The notes under the pieces were generated by a model. The model did not search any database. It was not told the origin of the DNA and saw only the letters and a program-made list of their open reading frames with translations. A DNA stretch of 6,210 nt, from positions 1 through 6,210 of the forward strand of contig JAHFEI010000132.1 in NCBI GenBank assembly GCA_023248615.1, written 5' to 3'. This document shows, piece by piece, positions 1-5,605 of the stretch; within the stretch, counting starts at the first letter, position 1, and each line of letters starts with the position of its first letter. This stretch comes from Nitrospinales bacterium (GTDB taxonomy: Bacteria; Nitrospinota_A; UBA7883; JACRGQ01). The translations under genes were made by a program, and so were the position numbers.

Positions 1-9
1 CGGCATGCT

Positions 10-345
10 TCAGACCGCATCTGCGCCACGCTCGCCCGTCCTTACCCGTATGGCATCCGGCAAGTCGAACACAAATATCTTGCCGTCCCCCACCTTATCG
101 GTACGGGCCGTGCGCATAATAGCATCGACCACCCGTTCAAGTAGCCCATCTTCCACCGCTACTTCCAGGCACATTTTGGGCAACCCACCGCCCGCCGAAG
201 CGCTGATGAACGGCTCCACGTCTCCCAACTGCCTTCCAAGCCCCTTTATCTCCGTAACGGTAAGGCCGCCTATGCCTATCTCGTTCAGCCGATCCTTCAC
301 CTCGTCCAGCTTCAACGGCCTGATGATAGCCTGCACCTTTTTCAT
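10..345 (-). CDS. PII-family nitrogen regulatory protein (GlnB/GlnK-like) with atypical T-loop
   Basis: PII proteins are small trimeric sensors of ATP/ADP and 2-oxoglutarate that control nitrogen-assimilation enzymes and ammonium transporters. This 111-residue product starts MKKVQAIIRP and aligns end to end with E. coli GlnB (112 residues): the GRQ with Gln39 before the T-loop, the LPK after it, the B-loop around residues 82-92 (ending GDGKIFVFD) and the C-terminal RVRTGE are all present. I chose the ATG at 343-345 because family similarity begins there and AAAGGGGAG lies just upstream; the frame stays open to 426 but that extension has no PII similarity. The T-loop (residues about 37-55) lacks the tyrosine equivalent to Tyr51 and is one residue shorter, so GlnD-type uridylylation at that site seems excluded. 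It lies 120 bp downstream of recO, and an ATG on the same strand 3 nt after its stop may begin another gene outside the window. Family assignment is firm; GlnB versus GlnK is undecided. Confidence 0.93.
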   Translation of the reverse strand: MKKVQAIIRPLKLDEVKDRLNEIGIGGLTVTEIKGLGRQLGDVEPFISASAGGGLPKMCLEVAVEDGLLERVVDAIMRTARTDKVGDGKIFVFDLPDAIRVRTGERGADAV

Positions 346-375
346 AGTCTCCCCTTTACGCTGGCTTGCCCACAT

Positions 376-398
376 AGAGCGGGACAACTTCCCCCTCT
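376..398. repeat. Imperfect inverted repeat upstream of the PII gene
   Basis: Two 8-base arms (376-383 and 391-398) are complementary except for one C-C mismatch and enclose a 7-base loop. The structure lies 31 bp before the PII start codon, so on the minus strand it would sit in the 5' untranslated region or the promoter. There is no T-tract after either arm, so it is not a standard terminator. A regulatory role is possible but unproven. Confidence 0.35.
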
Positions 399-424
399 CC
401 ACAATCGCGGGTTGGAGGCTTTTC

Positions 425-458
425 AAGCCGCTCCTTCACCTCCCCCTAAAAAGGGGAG
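425..458 (-). repeat. GC-rich palindromic repeat, copy A
   Basis: Read on the minus strand, arms CTCCCC (458-453) and GGGGAG (445-440) enclose a 7-base loop and are followed by GTGAAGGAGCGGCTT. A related element lies at 5101-5133 on the plus strand, matching about 22 of the first 26 bases including an identical GGGGAGGTG. The copy begins 8 bp past the recO stop codon. It lacks the 3' T-tract of an intrinsic terminator. It looks like a dispersed intergenic palindromic (REP-like) element rather than a gene-specific signal. Confidence 0.5.
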
Positions 459-465
459 AGTCCTA

Positions 466-1230
466 TTATATGGCGGATGTGGCGAAAAACCTTTCACTTT
501 TGATTTTCGCCTGTATCCGGCTATTGCGGAAGGCAACTATCGCCCCGCATATTTCACGTAGCATCGGGGGCGAAGGTTTCAGCCGCGCCGCCTTGCCGAA
601 TTCCGTTGTCAGCATCTTCGCCATAAACTTCGCCGCGCCGGAGGAAACGGGTATGGCGCTCCTGAAATTGTGGCCGCACCCGGGGCAAACCATGCCGCCC
701 CCGCCAGCGTCGAATGAAAGCTGTCCCGTTTCCGGCAACCCGCCACGGCACGATATGCACCGCTCCAAGGTAGGACTGTATCCAAGATGGCTTAAAAACC
801 GCACATCGAAAAACCGCACCAACCAATCCAGTTCCGGAAGGCGCGACTCCTGCGCTATCAGTTCCAGCGTGGCATTTGCCGCCATAAACGCCTTCGGGTT
901 CGGGTCTCCCTCGCGCAATGACACTTCCAGCAACTCGGCGACATAACAGGCGCGGTGATATCTTTCCAAGTCGTCGCTTACGCCGCCACGTGTACAGCTA
1001 AAGTCCACGCTACTAAGCTTGAACAGGCTTGCGTTTTCCCTGCCAAAATATACGATATCCACCTTGTGGAACGGCTCCAGCCTGCCGGAGAAACGGCTTT
1101 TCAGCTTGCGCGCCCCTTTGGCAACCACCCGTATTTTCCCATGTTTTTTCCCGAAAAAAGAAACTATGCGATCCGCTTCGCCCAAGTCGAAATGCCTTAG
1201 CGTCAGCGCCTCATCGTCATACAGCGGCAT
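466..1230 (-). CDS. recO: DNA repair protein RecO
   Basis: RecO is a cytoplasmic recombination mediator that works with RecR (and RecF) to replace SSB with RecA on single-stranded DNA during gap repair. The 254-residue product is close to the usual family length of about 240-250. Residues 1-80 match the N-terminal OB-fold, with DEALTLRHFDLGEADRIV, then GKIRVVAKGARK and SRFSGRLEPF. A helical middle follows, and a zinc ribbon has cysteines at 158, 161, 182 and 185 (CxxC pairs), as in zinc-binding RecO proteins. The ATG at 1228-1230 is preceded by AAGGG seven bases upstream, within the end of era. The gap to the era stop is only 3 nt, so the two are almost certainly cotranscribed and probably translationally coupled. 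era-recO adjacency is common in bacteria, which supports the call. Confidence 0.96.
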   Translation of the reverse strand: MPLYDDEALTLRHFDLGEADRIVSFFGKKHGKIRVVAKGARKLKSRFSGRLEPFHKVDIVYFGRENASLFKLSSVDFSCTRGGVSDDLERYHRACYVAELLEVSLREGDPNPKAFMAANATLELIAQESRLPELDWLVRFFDVRFLSHLGYSPTLERCISCRGGLPETGQLSFDAGGGGMVCPGCGHNFRSAIPVSSGAAKFMAKMLTTEFGKAARLKPSPPMLREICGAIVAFRNSRIQAKIKSERFFATSAI

Positions 1231-1233
1231 TGT

Positions 1234-2127
1234 TCAACCCTTGTAAGCCGCATCCATCTTCTTCAGGAACGCCTCATCCTGCGTCCAATCCTTGCGGGTC
1301 TTCACGGTAAGCTCCAGGAAAAACTTCCGCCCAAAGCGTTCTTCCAGCGAAAGGCGGGCCGCCTGCCCTATCCTTTTTATCATTGCGCCGCGCTCCCCTA
1401 TCAATATCCCCTTTTGCGATTCCTTTTCCACATATATGGCGGCAACCACGGCTGTCAACGTTTCGGAGCGCTCCTTGTATTCATCCACTTTCACCATGGA
1501 AGCGTATGGCACCTCCATATGTGTGAACAGGAAAATCTTTTCGCGTATTATCTCGGCGGCCAGAAACCGCTCGTTCTGGCCTGTAATGACGTCTTCAGGG
1601 AAAAGTTGCGGCCCCTCCGGCAATGCGGCGATTATCGCCTTTTCCAACTCCTCCACACCCTCCCCGGTAGCGGCAGAAATGGGGTGTATCTCGCTCATCC
1701 CCGCATCCGCCCACATCTGCATTACCGGAAGCATCTCATGCTTGCGGATAAGGTCTATCTTGTTTATCACCACTATCACAGGCTTGCCCAACTGGCGTAA
1801 TTTCTCCGCTATCTGGACATCCTGCTCCAAATTATTTTGGGTGGGATCGCACAACATCAAAAGGAAGTCTGCACTGGCCGCCCCCTCTTCCGCCGCCCGC
1901 ACCATTTTCTTGTTCAACGCCTTGCCGGATTCATGCAGGCCCGGGGTATCCAGAAAAATCACCTGCGAGCTTTCGGTGGTCTTTATGCCGGTTATCATGT
2001 CGCGGGTGGTCTGTGGCTTGTCGGTAACGATGGCTACCTGTTCCCCGCAAAGCCGGTTCATAAGTGTGGATTTGCCGACGTTTGGGCGGCCCACGATACC
2101 GCAATACCCGCAACGAAACGCGGTCAA
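1234..2127 (-). CDS. era: GTPase Era
   Basis: Era is an essential GTPase that binds the 3' end of 16S rRNA and assists 30S subunit maturation, linking ribosome assembly to growth. The 297-residue product is typical in length. The GTPase motifs are complete: G1 GRPNVGKST at residues 13-21, the G2 threonines at 40-41 before Arg42, G3 DTPG at 60-63, G4 NKID at 122-125 and G5 SAA at 151-153. The C-terminal KH RNA-binding domain shows its GxxG loop (GERG, 244-247) in GILIGERGAMIKRIG. The start is TTG (2125-2127): an in-frame stop lies 16-18 nt upstream, no ATG or GTG precedes the P-loop region, and TGGGAG lies 4 nt before the TTG. A TTG start may keep expression modest. recO follows 3 nt downstream. 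Confidence 0.96.
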   Translation of the reverse strand: MTAFRCGYCGIVGRPNVGKSTLMNRLCGEQVAIVTDKPQTTRDMITGIKTTESSQVIFLDTPGLHESGKALNKKMVRAAEEGAASADFLLMLCDPTQNNLEQDVQIAEKLRQLGKPVIVVINKIDLIRKHEMLPVMQMWADAGMSEIHPISAATGEGVEELEKAIIAALPEGPQLFPEDVITGQNERFLAAEIIREKIFLFTHMEVPYASMVKVDEYKERSETLTAVVAAIYVEKESQKGILIGERGAMIKRIGQAARLSLEERFGRKFFLELTVKTRKDWTQDEAFLKKMDAAYKG

Positions 2128-2183
2128 GCGGCTCCCACTTTTTCAACGGACTGTTTGTTTATCATCATCGGTGTATTTCTCAT
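2124..2183 (-). other. Possible 19-codon leader ORF overlapping the era start
   Basis: An ATG at 2181-2183 opens a frame encoding MRNTPMMINKQSVEKVGAA. It ends in a TGA (2124-2126) that overlaps the era TTG start by two bases (TTGA). Such overlap could allow translational coupling, and the era Shine-Dalgarno site lies inside this short frame. The leader's own ribosome-binding site is poor and its length is compatible with chance, so this is a weak call. Confidence 0.2.
2132..2137 (-). promoter_or_regulatory. Ribosome-binding site for era, supporting a TTG start
   Basis: On the minus strand TGGGAG is followed by four bases (CCGC) and the TTG codon. It is the only good Shine-Dalgarno match near the only available start codon before the GTPase P-loop. 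Confidence 0.65.
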
Positions 2184-2273
2184 CCGCACATCTTACCCCA
2201 TGCGGAGCCTAATGGAACCGTACAAAATGGCGGCGAGGGGAAGAAAACAAAAGGTTTCGTATGCACGCCCAAG

Positions 2274-2906
2274 CTATTTGATAAGGCCCAGCTTTTTGGC
2301 CTTTGATATGGCATCCTTCTTGTTCTTCGCATGGAGCTTGGAAATTATATTCTTCATATTCCAGTGGATGGCATGGATGCTCATGCCCAGTTCCTCCGCT
2401 ATTTCCTTGTAGGTCAGCCCTTCGGACAGCTTTTGTAATATCTTTTTCTCCTTTGCACCGGGTTGGTATTCCAGCGCGAGGTTGTAGCTCCGGAATTCCT
2501 CTACCATGGCGCAGGCAAGGCTTGGGGTTATGGCAGTCCCACCCTTGTGCGTATCATCTATTGCCTTAAAGATATCTGCAATTGAAGATGTCTTCAGCAA
2601 GTAGCCGGTCGCACCCGCCTTCAACGCGGAAAAAACCGTCTCGATGTCGTCCACCGCAGTCAGCGCTATTATTTCCATCTCCGGCAGAATATCCTTCGCC
2701 TCGGAAATCAGCGCTATCCCGCCCATCCCCGGCATCCGCAGGTCGGTTAGCATTATGTCCGGCTTTAGAGATCCCAACTCCTGTAGCACAGCTTCTCCCG
2801 AAGGGAATGTCCCGACTAATTGCATACTTTTATCCGCGCTTAGGGAAAAAACCTGCACCATCGCGCCGGAAAAGACTAGATCGTCCTCCACAAGAATAAT
2901 CCTCAT
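2274..2906 (-). CDS. NarL/FixJ-family response regulator (receiver + LuxR-type HTH)
   Basis: This is a cytoplasmic two-component transcription regulator of 210 residues. The receiver domain (about 1-120) has the acidic pair Asp8-Asp9 in VEDD, phosphoacceptor Asp55 in LTDLRMPGMGG, Thr83 and the conserved Lys105 (YLLK). A LuxR/GerE-type helix-turn-helix follows at about 148-205, with LTYKEIAEELGMSIHAIHWN containing the recognition region. I chose the ATG at 2904-2906 because MRIILVEDD is the standard receiver start; the frame extends to a TTG at 2942 without family similarity. No clear Shine-Dalgarno site precedes the ATG, which follows an A-rich stretch. It is divergent from a PAS protein across 245 bp carrying an array of direct repeats, a likely place for autoregulation. 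No histidine kinase lies in the window, so its partner and target genes are unknown. Confidence 0.93.
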   Translation of the reverse strand: MRIILVEDDLVFSGAMVQVFSLSADKSMQLVGTFPSGEAVLQELGSLKPDIMLTDLRMPGMGGIALISEAKDILPEMEIIALTAVDDIETVFSALKAGATGYLLKTSSIADIFKAIDDTHKGGTAITPSLACAMVEEFRSYNLALEYQPGAKEKKILQKLSEGLTYKEIAEELGMSIHAIHWNMKNIISKLHAKNKKDAISKAKKLGLIK

Positions 2907-2921
2907 GGTTTTTATGATTAC

Positions 2922-2950
2922 ATAGAATGGACACAAATTCAAAGTGTAAA
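2922..2950 (-). promoter_or_regulatory. Candidate sigma-70-type promoter for the response regulator
   Basis: On the minus strand TTTACA (2950-2945, five of six matches to TTGACA) is separated by 17 bases from TTCTAT (2927-2922, three of six matches to TATAAT). This would place the transcription start about 10 bases before the ATG at 2906, giving a very short leader without a clear ribosome-binding site. The -10 match is poor, so the call is tentative. Confidence 0.25.
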
Positions 2951-2986
2951 CAAATGTTACCCCACTTTAATGATACCTTGGTGTTA

Positions 2987-3019
2987 CTACTTTGCTACTA
3001 CTTTACTGCTACTTTAATC
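2987..3019. repeat. Three 11-bp direct repeats in the divergent promoter region
   Basis: CTACTTTGCTA, CTACTTTACTG and CTACTTTAATC start at 2987, 2998 and 3009, an exact 11-bp period, roughly one turn of the helix. Related boxes lie at 2962 (CCACTTTAAT) and 3044 (CTACTCTT). The array lies between the start codons of the response regulator (2906) and the PAS gene (3152). Same-face spacing in a promoter suggests binding sites for a regulator, perhaps the neighbouring response regulator; that link is inference. Confidence 0.55.
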
Positions 3020-3099
3020 GCCCCTCTCAACCCGCCACTCATGCTACTCTTCCGCTAGGGTCTTAAATATTGCATTGGGTATTGTTCCTTTCCGGCAAC

Positions 3100-3119
3100 C
3101 GGTTTTCTGAGGAGAGCCG
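3100..3119 (+). promoter_or_regulatory. Hairpin in the leader of the PAS gene
   Basis: CGGTTTTC (3100-3107) can pair as RNA with GAGAGCCG (3112-3119), including two G-U pairs, around a TGAG tetraloop. An alternative small hairpin CCGG-CAA-CCGG (3092-3102) would compete with it. It lies about 33 bp upstream of the PAS start codon and well before its ribosome-binding site. No known riboswitch class, including the c-di-GMP classes, was recognised in it. Confidence 0.25.
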
Positions 3120-3151
3120 ATGCTTGGGTAATAAAAGGGAGGTAGGATAGC

Positions 3152-3523
3152 ATGGTAAACCTGTTAGAGGACTACGATTATTTTCTGCTTTTGGAACTAT
3201 CCATTGATGGTCACCACTTCATAACCGATGCGTGCAACTCCGCCTTGGAAAGGCACGGATATACAAGGGAAGAATTGGTCGGCCAACCTATTGCAAAACT
3301 GCTTACCGAGGAAGCGAAAAAAAGAGCCGTCCAAAATGGAGCGCTTATAAAATCCGGGAAGGCCGTGCGGTTTGAGACAACCCATCTACGCAAAGACGGC
3401 ACAACATTCAATGTCGCAGTGAACGCAAAAATGATGGCAATGGGCGGAAGGCTTGTAATCCTAACCCTGGAGCGGGACATAACAGGCGCTAGAGCCAATG
3501 GCGGTTTACCGGCAGGAAACTAG
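3152..3523 (+). CDS. Stand-alone PAS-domain protein
   Basis: PAS domains bind small ligands or cofactors, or mediate protein contacts, in signal transduction. The 123-residue product is a single PAS domain with no output domain. The N-terminal strand and helix (ITDACNSALERHGYTREELV, residues 24-43) match the typical N-xAxxxxxGYxxEELxG pattern. The strands LRKDGTTFNVAVNAKMM (79-95) and LVILTLERDIT (101-111) close the fold exactly where sensor kinases normally continue into their next domain. The ATG at 3152 has AGGGAGG eight to nine bases upstream. There is no signal peptide or membrane segment, so it is cytosolic. It is divergent from the response regulator and 103 bp ahead of two PilZ genes on the same strand. 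It may be a ligand-binding accessory subunit. I saw no kinase remnant in the 103 bp downstream. Confidence 0.85.
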   Translation: MVNLLEDYDYFLLLELSIDGHHFITDACNSALERHGYTREELVGQPIAKLLTEEAKKRAVQNGALIKSGKAVRFETTHLRKDGTTFNVAVNAKMMAMGGRLVILTLERDITGARANGGLPAGN

Positions 3524-3626
3524 CTTTCATCGTTGCAAAGTATCACAACTAAAAATCCCGGGTTTATAGGGTAGATGTGTCAAATTCGGGTATCTGGGGC
3601 AGTGTAGTCCTTGGGAGGAACGAGGG

Positions 3627-4369
3627 GTGCTCAAAAGCGAGTTGGTGTCCGACAGGGACGCCAAATCCAAACCATTATTGGAATCCCTATGCCCCGTGGG
3701 CGAGCCGATGTCTGTGGAATGGAAGGGGACGAAATATCCCACCATATTTCGTGGCGCGAAAGGGCCTATTTATGTGCTCTCCAACAGTTCATCCGGTAGC
3801 GGCAAAGCAAAATATGAAATCGCGACACCGGGCTACATCCTTGTGGATATCCCGGTTGTGGGCGGCAAGCAGGTGCTTTCGATTTCAACTCCTCGCTCTT
3901 TGTCCGGTTCCTTTCGGAAGGCGTTATCTACGGTTTCAAGTCGACTTCCGAGCGGGTGCATCCCAAGCCTTTGCTATCGGTGCTGGACTATCCGCTAAGC
4001 ATAGAAAAGTTCTCGCTGAGGAAGCACGAGCGTGTGGATACGATTATCCCCGCCGTCATTTCGGAAAGCGCCAGCGACCAAAAAGGGCATGGCGCAATCC
4101 TGAATATCTCTGCAAGCGGGGCGATGGTCGCATTGGAACCGGCCAATGGATACTCGGTAGGCCAAAAAATCCTGCTGTCATGCACGCTACCCGACGGTAG
4201 CGGCGTTATGGAACTCCACTCATCAATAAAAAACCTAAAGCCCCAGGCAGAGAAGATACTCATGGGGGTGTGCTACAGCGATGGGCATGTCGAATCATTC
4301 AACACCATGCGGGCTTTTTACGAACACTGCTTCCGCTACGCGAAAGGCAAAACGCCATGTTTGAAATAG
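3627..4369 (+). pseudogene. PilZ-domain protein (YcgR-like), split by an apparent one-base frameshift
   Basis: PilZ proteins bind the second messenger c-di-GMP and control motility, polysaccharide or biofilm functions. Translation starts at GTG 3627, with GGGAGG (3613-3618) eight bases upstream, and the first frame gives an N-terminal beta domain reaching YILVDIPVVGGKQVL at about residue 84. The matching continuation is in the -1 frame from about 3878: FDFNSSLFVRFLSEGVIYGF, then LDYPLSIEKF and the PilZ domain. The PilZ domain has RxxxR (RKHER, 4019-4033) and NxSxxG (NISASG, 4103-4120), both intact. The span is 743 nt, so adding one base restores a protein of about 247 residues. A lost T in the TTT at 3877-3879 would restore an LFDF junction. 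As given, the first frame stops at 3998 without the PilZ domain. The cause may be true inactivation or a sequencing error; no slippery heptamer was seen. The end overlaps the next PilZ gene by 13 nt. Confidence 0.82.
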
Positions 4370-5022
4370 GGAACGATGTGTTCATGGAAATGGACAAGAA
4401 AAGGACCAAGACGCGGTTAGTAGCATGGAAAGTAAGGGACGGGAAAGGATACCTGCTTGTGGAGCCGCCACTGGTAAGCGGTGAATTCCCGCCACTGCGC
4501 ACCGGCCATGGGGTGGTTATCCGGCTGGAAAACGGTGGGCGCATTTTCAACATCCCTACCGTATACATAGAGCCGCTGAAAAAAACCGGATTGCTGATGT
4601 TCTCCCTGCTGGAGGGCATGGAAGTAAAGCCGCTACGCTCGGAAGACAGGATTAGGTGCGTCATGCCGATAGCGTTGGCGGGCGATATGGCGGGCAACGG
4701 CACGATTAAACCTGTCGGCGAAGGGATGGTTTTTGACGTTAGCCTAGGCGGCCTTGGTTTTTGCTCCGAAAACGCGCTCGATTTGCCGCCAAGCGGCGAA
4801 GTCTTCCTTACGTTCCAGCCCGGAGGCATGGGGCAGGTAAAAAACCTGAAGATGAAAATCATACGGATAAACCCCATCGCCCACATGTATGAATACTCCG
4901 GCAAATTCAATATCACGCCCGATGACCAGGGCGACAAGGACAACGTAAACATTTTGTCGGCCTACCTGAAGTTCTGCAACCAGTGGGGAGAAACGTCCGC
5001 GGCCCAGGTTGTAAGGTTATGA
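4357..5022 (+). CDS. PilZ-domain protein (YcgR-like), second of a tandem pair
   Basis: This is a likely c-di-GMP effector of 221 residues. An N-terminal beta-rich domain (about 1-92) aligns with that of the preceding gene, for example LLVEPPLVSGEF against ILVDIPVVGGKQ. The C-terminal PilZ domain has RxxxR (Arg94, Arg98 in LRSEDRIRC) and DxSxxG (Asp127, Ser129, Gly132 in FDVSLGGLGF), the two halves of the c-di-GMP binding motif. No signal peptide or membrane segment is evident. I chose the ATG at 4357 (MFEIGNDVF) because the domain begins there; the frame is open from 4270 but that part only overlaps the upstream gene. Its start lies 13 nt inside the upstream stop, so it is probably translated by coupling; the site upstream (GAAAGG, 12 nt away) is weak. 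The specific process it controls cannot be read from this window. Confidence 0.88.
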   Translation: MFEIGNDVFMEMDKKRTKTRLVAWKVRDGKGYLLVEPPLVSGEFPPLRTGHGVVIRLENGGRIFNIPTVYIEPLKKTGLLMFSLLEGMEVKPLRSEDRIRCVMPIALAGDMAGNGTIKPVGEGMVFDVSLGGLGFCSENALDLPPSGEVFLTFQPGGMGQVKNLKMKIIRINPIAHMYEYSGKFNITPDDQGDKDNVNILSAYLKFCNQWGETSAAQVVRL

Positions 5023-5100
5023 CAAACGAGAAATCGCATAGCGGGTGCCTCTAAAACAGTTTGATATCGCAGATAGGGTGATTTGAAAATAAAATACTTC

Positions 5101-5133
5101 CTCCCCGTTGTAAGGGGAGGTGCAGGTGGGGTT
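5101..5133 (+). repeat. GC-rich palindromic repeat, copy B
   Basis: CTCCCC (5101-5106) and GGGGAG (5114-5119) enclose the loop GTTGTAA, followed by GTGCAGGTGGGGTT. It matches copy A (425-458, minus strand) at about 22 of the first 26 bases and lies in the 175-bp spacer between the second PilZ gene and the CBS gene. No T-tract follows, so it is not a clear terminator. TTGTAA (5108-5113) and TATAAA (5133-5138) resemble -35 and -10 boxes, but the 19-bp spacing makes this a weak promoter candidate. The remainder of the spacer holds no gene that I can see. Confidence 0.5.
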
Positions 5134-5186
5134 ATAAAGGACTTCCCCTTATCTATGGTATCCGGCTGGTATAAAACAATTTCTGT

Positions 5187-5192
5187 AGGGAG
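5187..5192 (+). promoter_or_regulatory. Ribosome-binding site for the CBS-domain gene
   Basis: AGGGAG lies five bases before the ATG at 5198. It overlaps the in-frame GTG at 5192, which therefore cannot be the start. Confidence 0.7.
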
Positions 5193-5197
5193 TGGGT

Positions 5198-5605
5198 ATG
5201 TCGAAAAGTTTTGGGAAAATATCTGAAGTAGTTTTGCCGGAGACGGTAAAAACGTGCAATGCAGACCTGACAATTAGCGAATGCCTGCAAATTATGCAAA
5301 AGTCGGCTACCGGATGCATTGTCATCGTAGGGCCTTGCGGCAAAAAGGTGAGCGGAATTTTCACAGAAAGGGACTACATAAGGAAAATTGCCAGCAATGC
5401 AATTGATATTGATATCAGCACGGTTGGGGAACATATGACGCACAACCCCGTATCCCTAAAAGAAAGCGACGAGGTTGTCTCAGCCCTGGTAAAAATGCGG
5501 ATGGGCAAATTCCGCCACATCGTGGTGGTGGACGACAACAAAGACCTGAAGTCCGTGCTTTCCATACGGGAGATATCGGAACACATAATAGACAATTACC
5601 TTTAA
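5198..5605 (+). CDS. Stand-alone CBS-domain-pair protein
   Basis: CBS pairs (Bateman modules) bind adenine nucleotides or related ligands and act as energy or metabolite sensors. The 135-residue product is one such pair and little else. CBS1 spans about residues 8-75 and ends with the typical VSGIFTERDYIRKI (Asp59 in the RD motif). CBS2 spans about 78-133, with VGEHMTHNPVSLKESD at its start and KFRHIVVVDD followed by SVLSIREIS at its end. The start is the ATG at 5198, which has AGGGAG at ideal distance. The protein has no catalytic, DNA-binding or membrane part, so it presumably acts on a partner protein that is not identified here. It follows the PilZ genes after 175 bp and may have its own promoter. 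Its TAA stop overlaps the stop of the convergent gene in the palindrome TTAA (5602-5605). Confidence 0.9.
   Translation: MSKSFGKISEVVLPETVKTCNADLTISECLQIMQKSATGCIVIVGPCGKKVSGIFTERDYIRKIASNAIDIDISTVGEHMTHNPVSLKESDEVVSALVKMRMGKFRHIVVVDDNKDLKSVLSIREISEHIIDNYL

Noticed and set aside
361..386. Sigma-54 promoter for the PII gene
   Set aside because: A GG...GC pair is present on the minus strand, but the spacing is 8 rather than 10 bases and the flanking bases do not fit the consensus.
346..426. N-terminal extension of the PII protein
   Set aside because: The frame is open, but similarity to PII begins exactly at MKKVQAII and a good ribosome-binding site precedes that ATG.
440..458. Intrinsic terminator after recO
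   Set aside because: The hairpin is GC-rich, but no T-run follows its 3' arm on either strand, so I list it as a palindromic repeat.
5..946. 313-codon plus-strand open frame
   Set aside because: It lies antisense to the PII gene and recO, both unmistakable by motif, and its translation is low-complexity Ser/Pro/Arg-rich with no recognisable domain.
1292..2212. 306-codon plus-strand open frame
   Set aside because: It is a shadow of era on the opposite strand; the era GTPase and KH motifs explain this DNA.
3061..3151. c-di-GMP riboswitch upstream of the PAS gene
   Set aside because: The PilZ context made this attractive, but the conserved core of the known c-di-GMP classes is not recognisable; only a simple hairpin is seen.
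3860..3998. Programmed -1 frameshift joining the two halves of the PilZ gene
   Set aside because: The direction would fit, but I found no X XXY YYZ slippery heptamer in the correct frame in the overlap. A simple one-base loss is more economical.
3577..4200. 207-codon plus-strand frame across the first PilZ gene
   Set aside because: Its translation is rich in Trp, Cys, His and Arg with no domain, while the other two plus frames carry the recognisable PilZ protein in two pieces.
4299..4952. 217-codon minus-strand frame
   Set aside because: It is antisense to the second PilZ gene, Ser/Pro-rich, and has no ribosome-binding site or domain.
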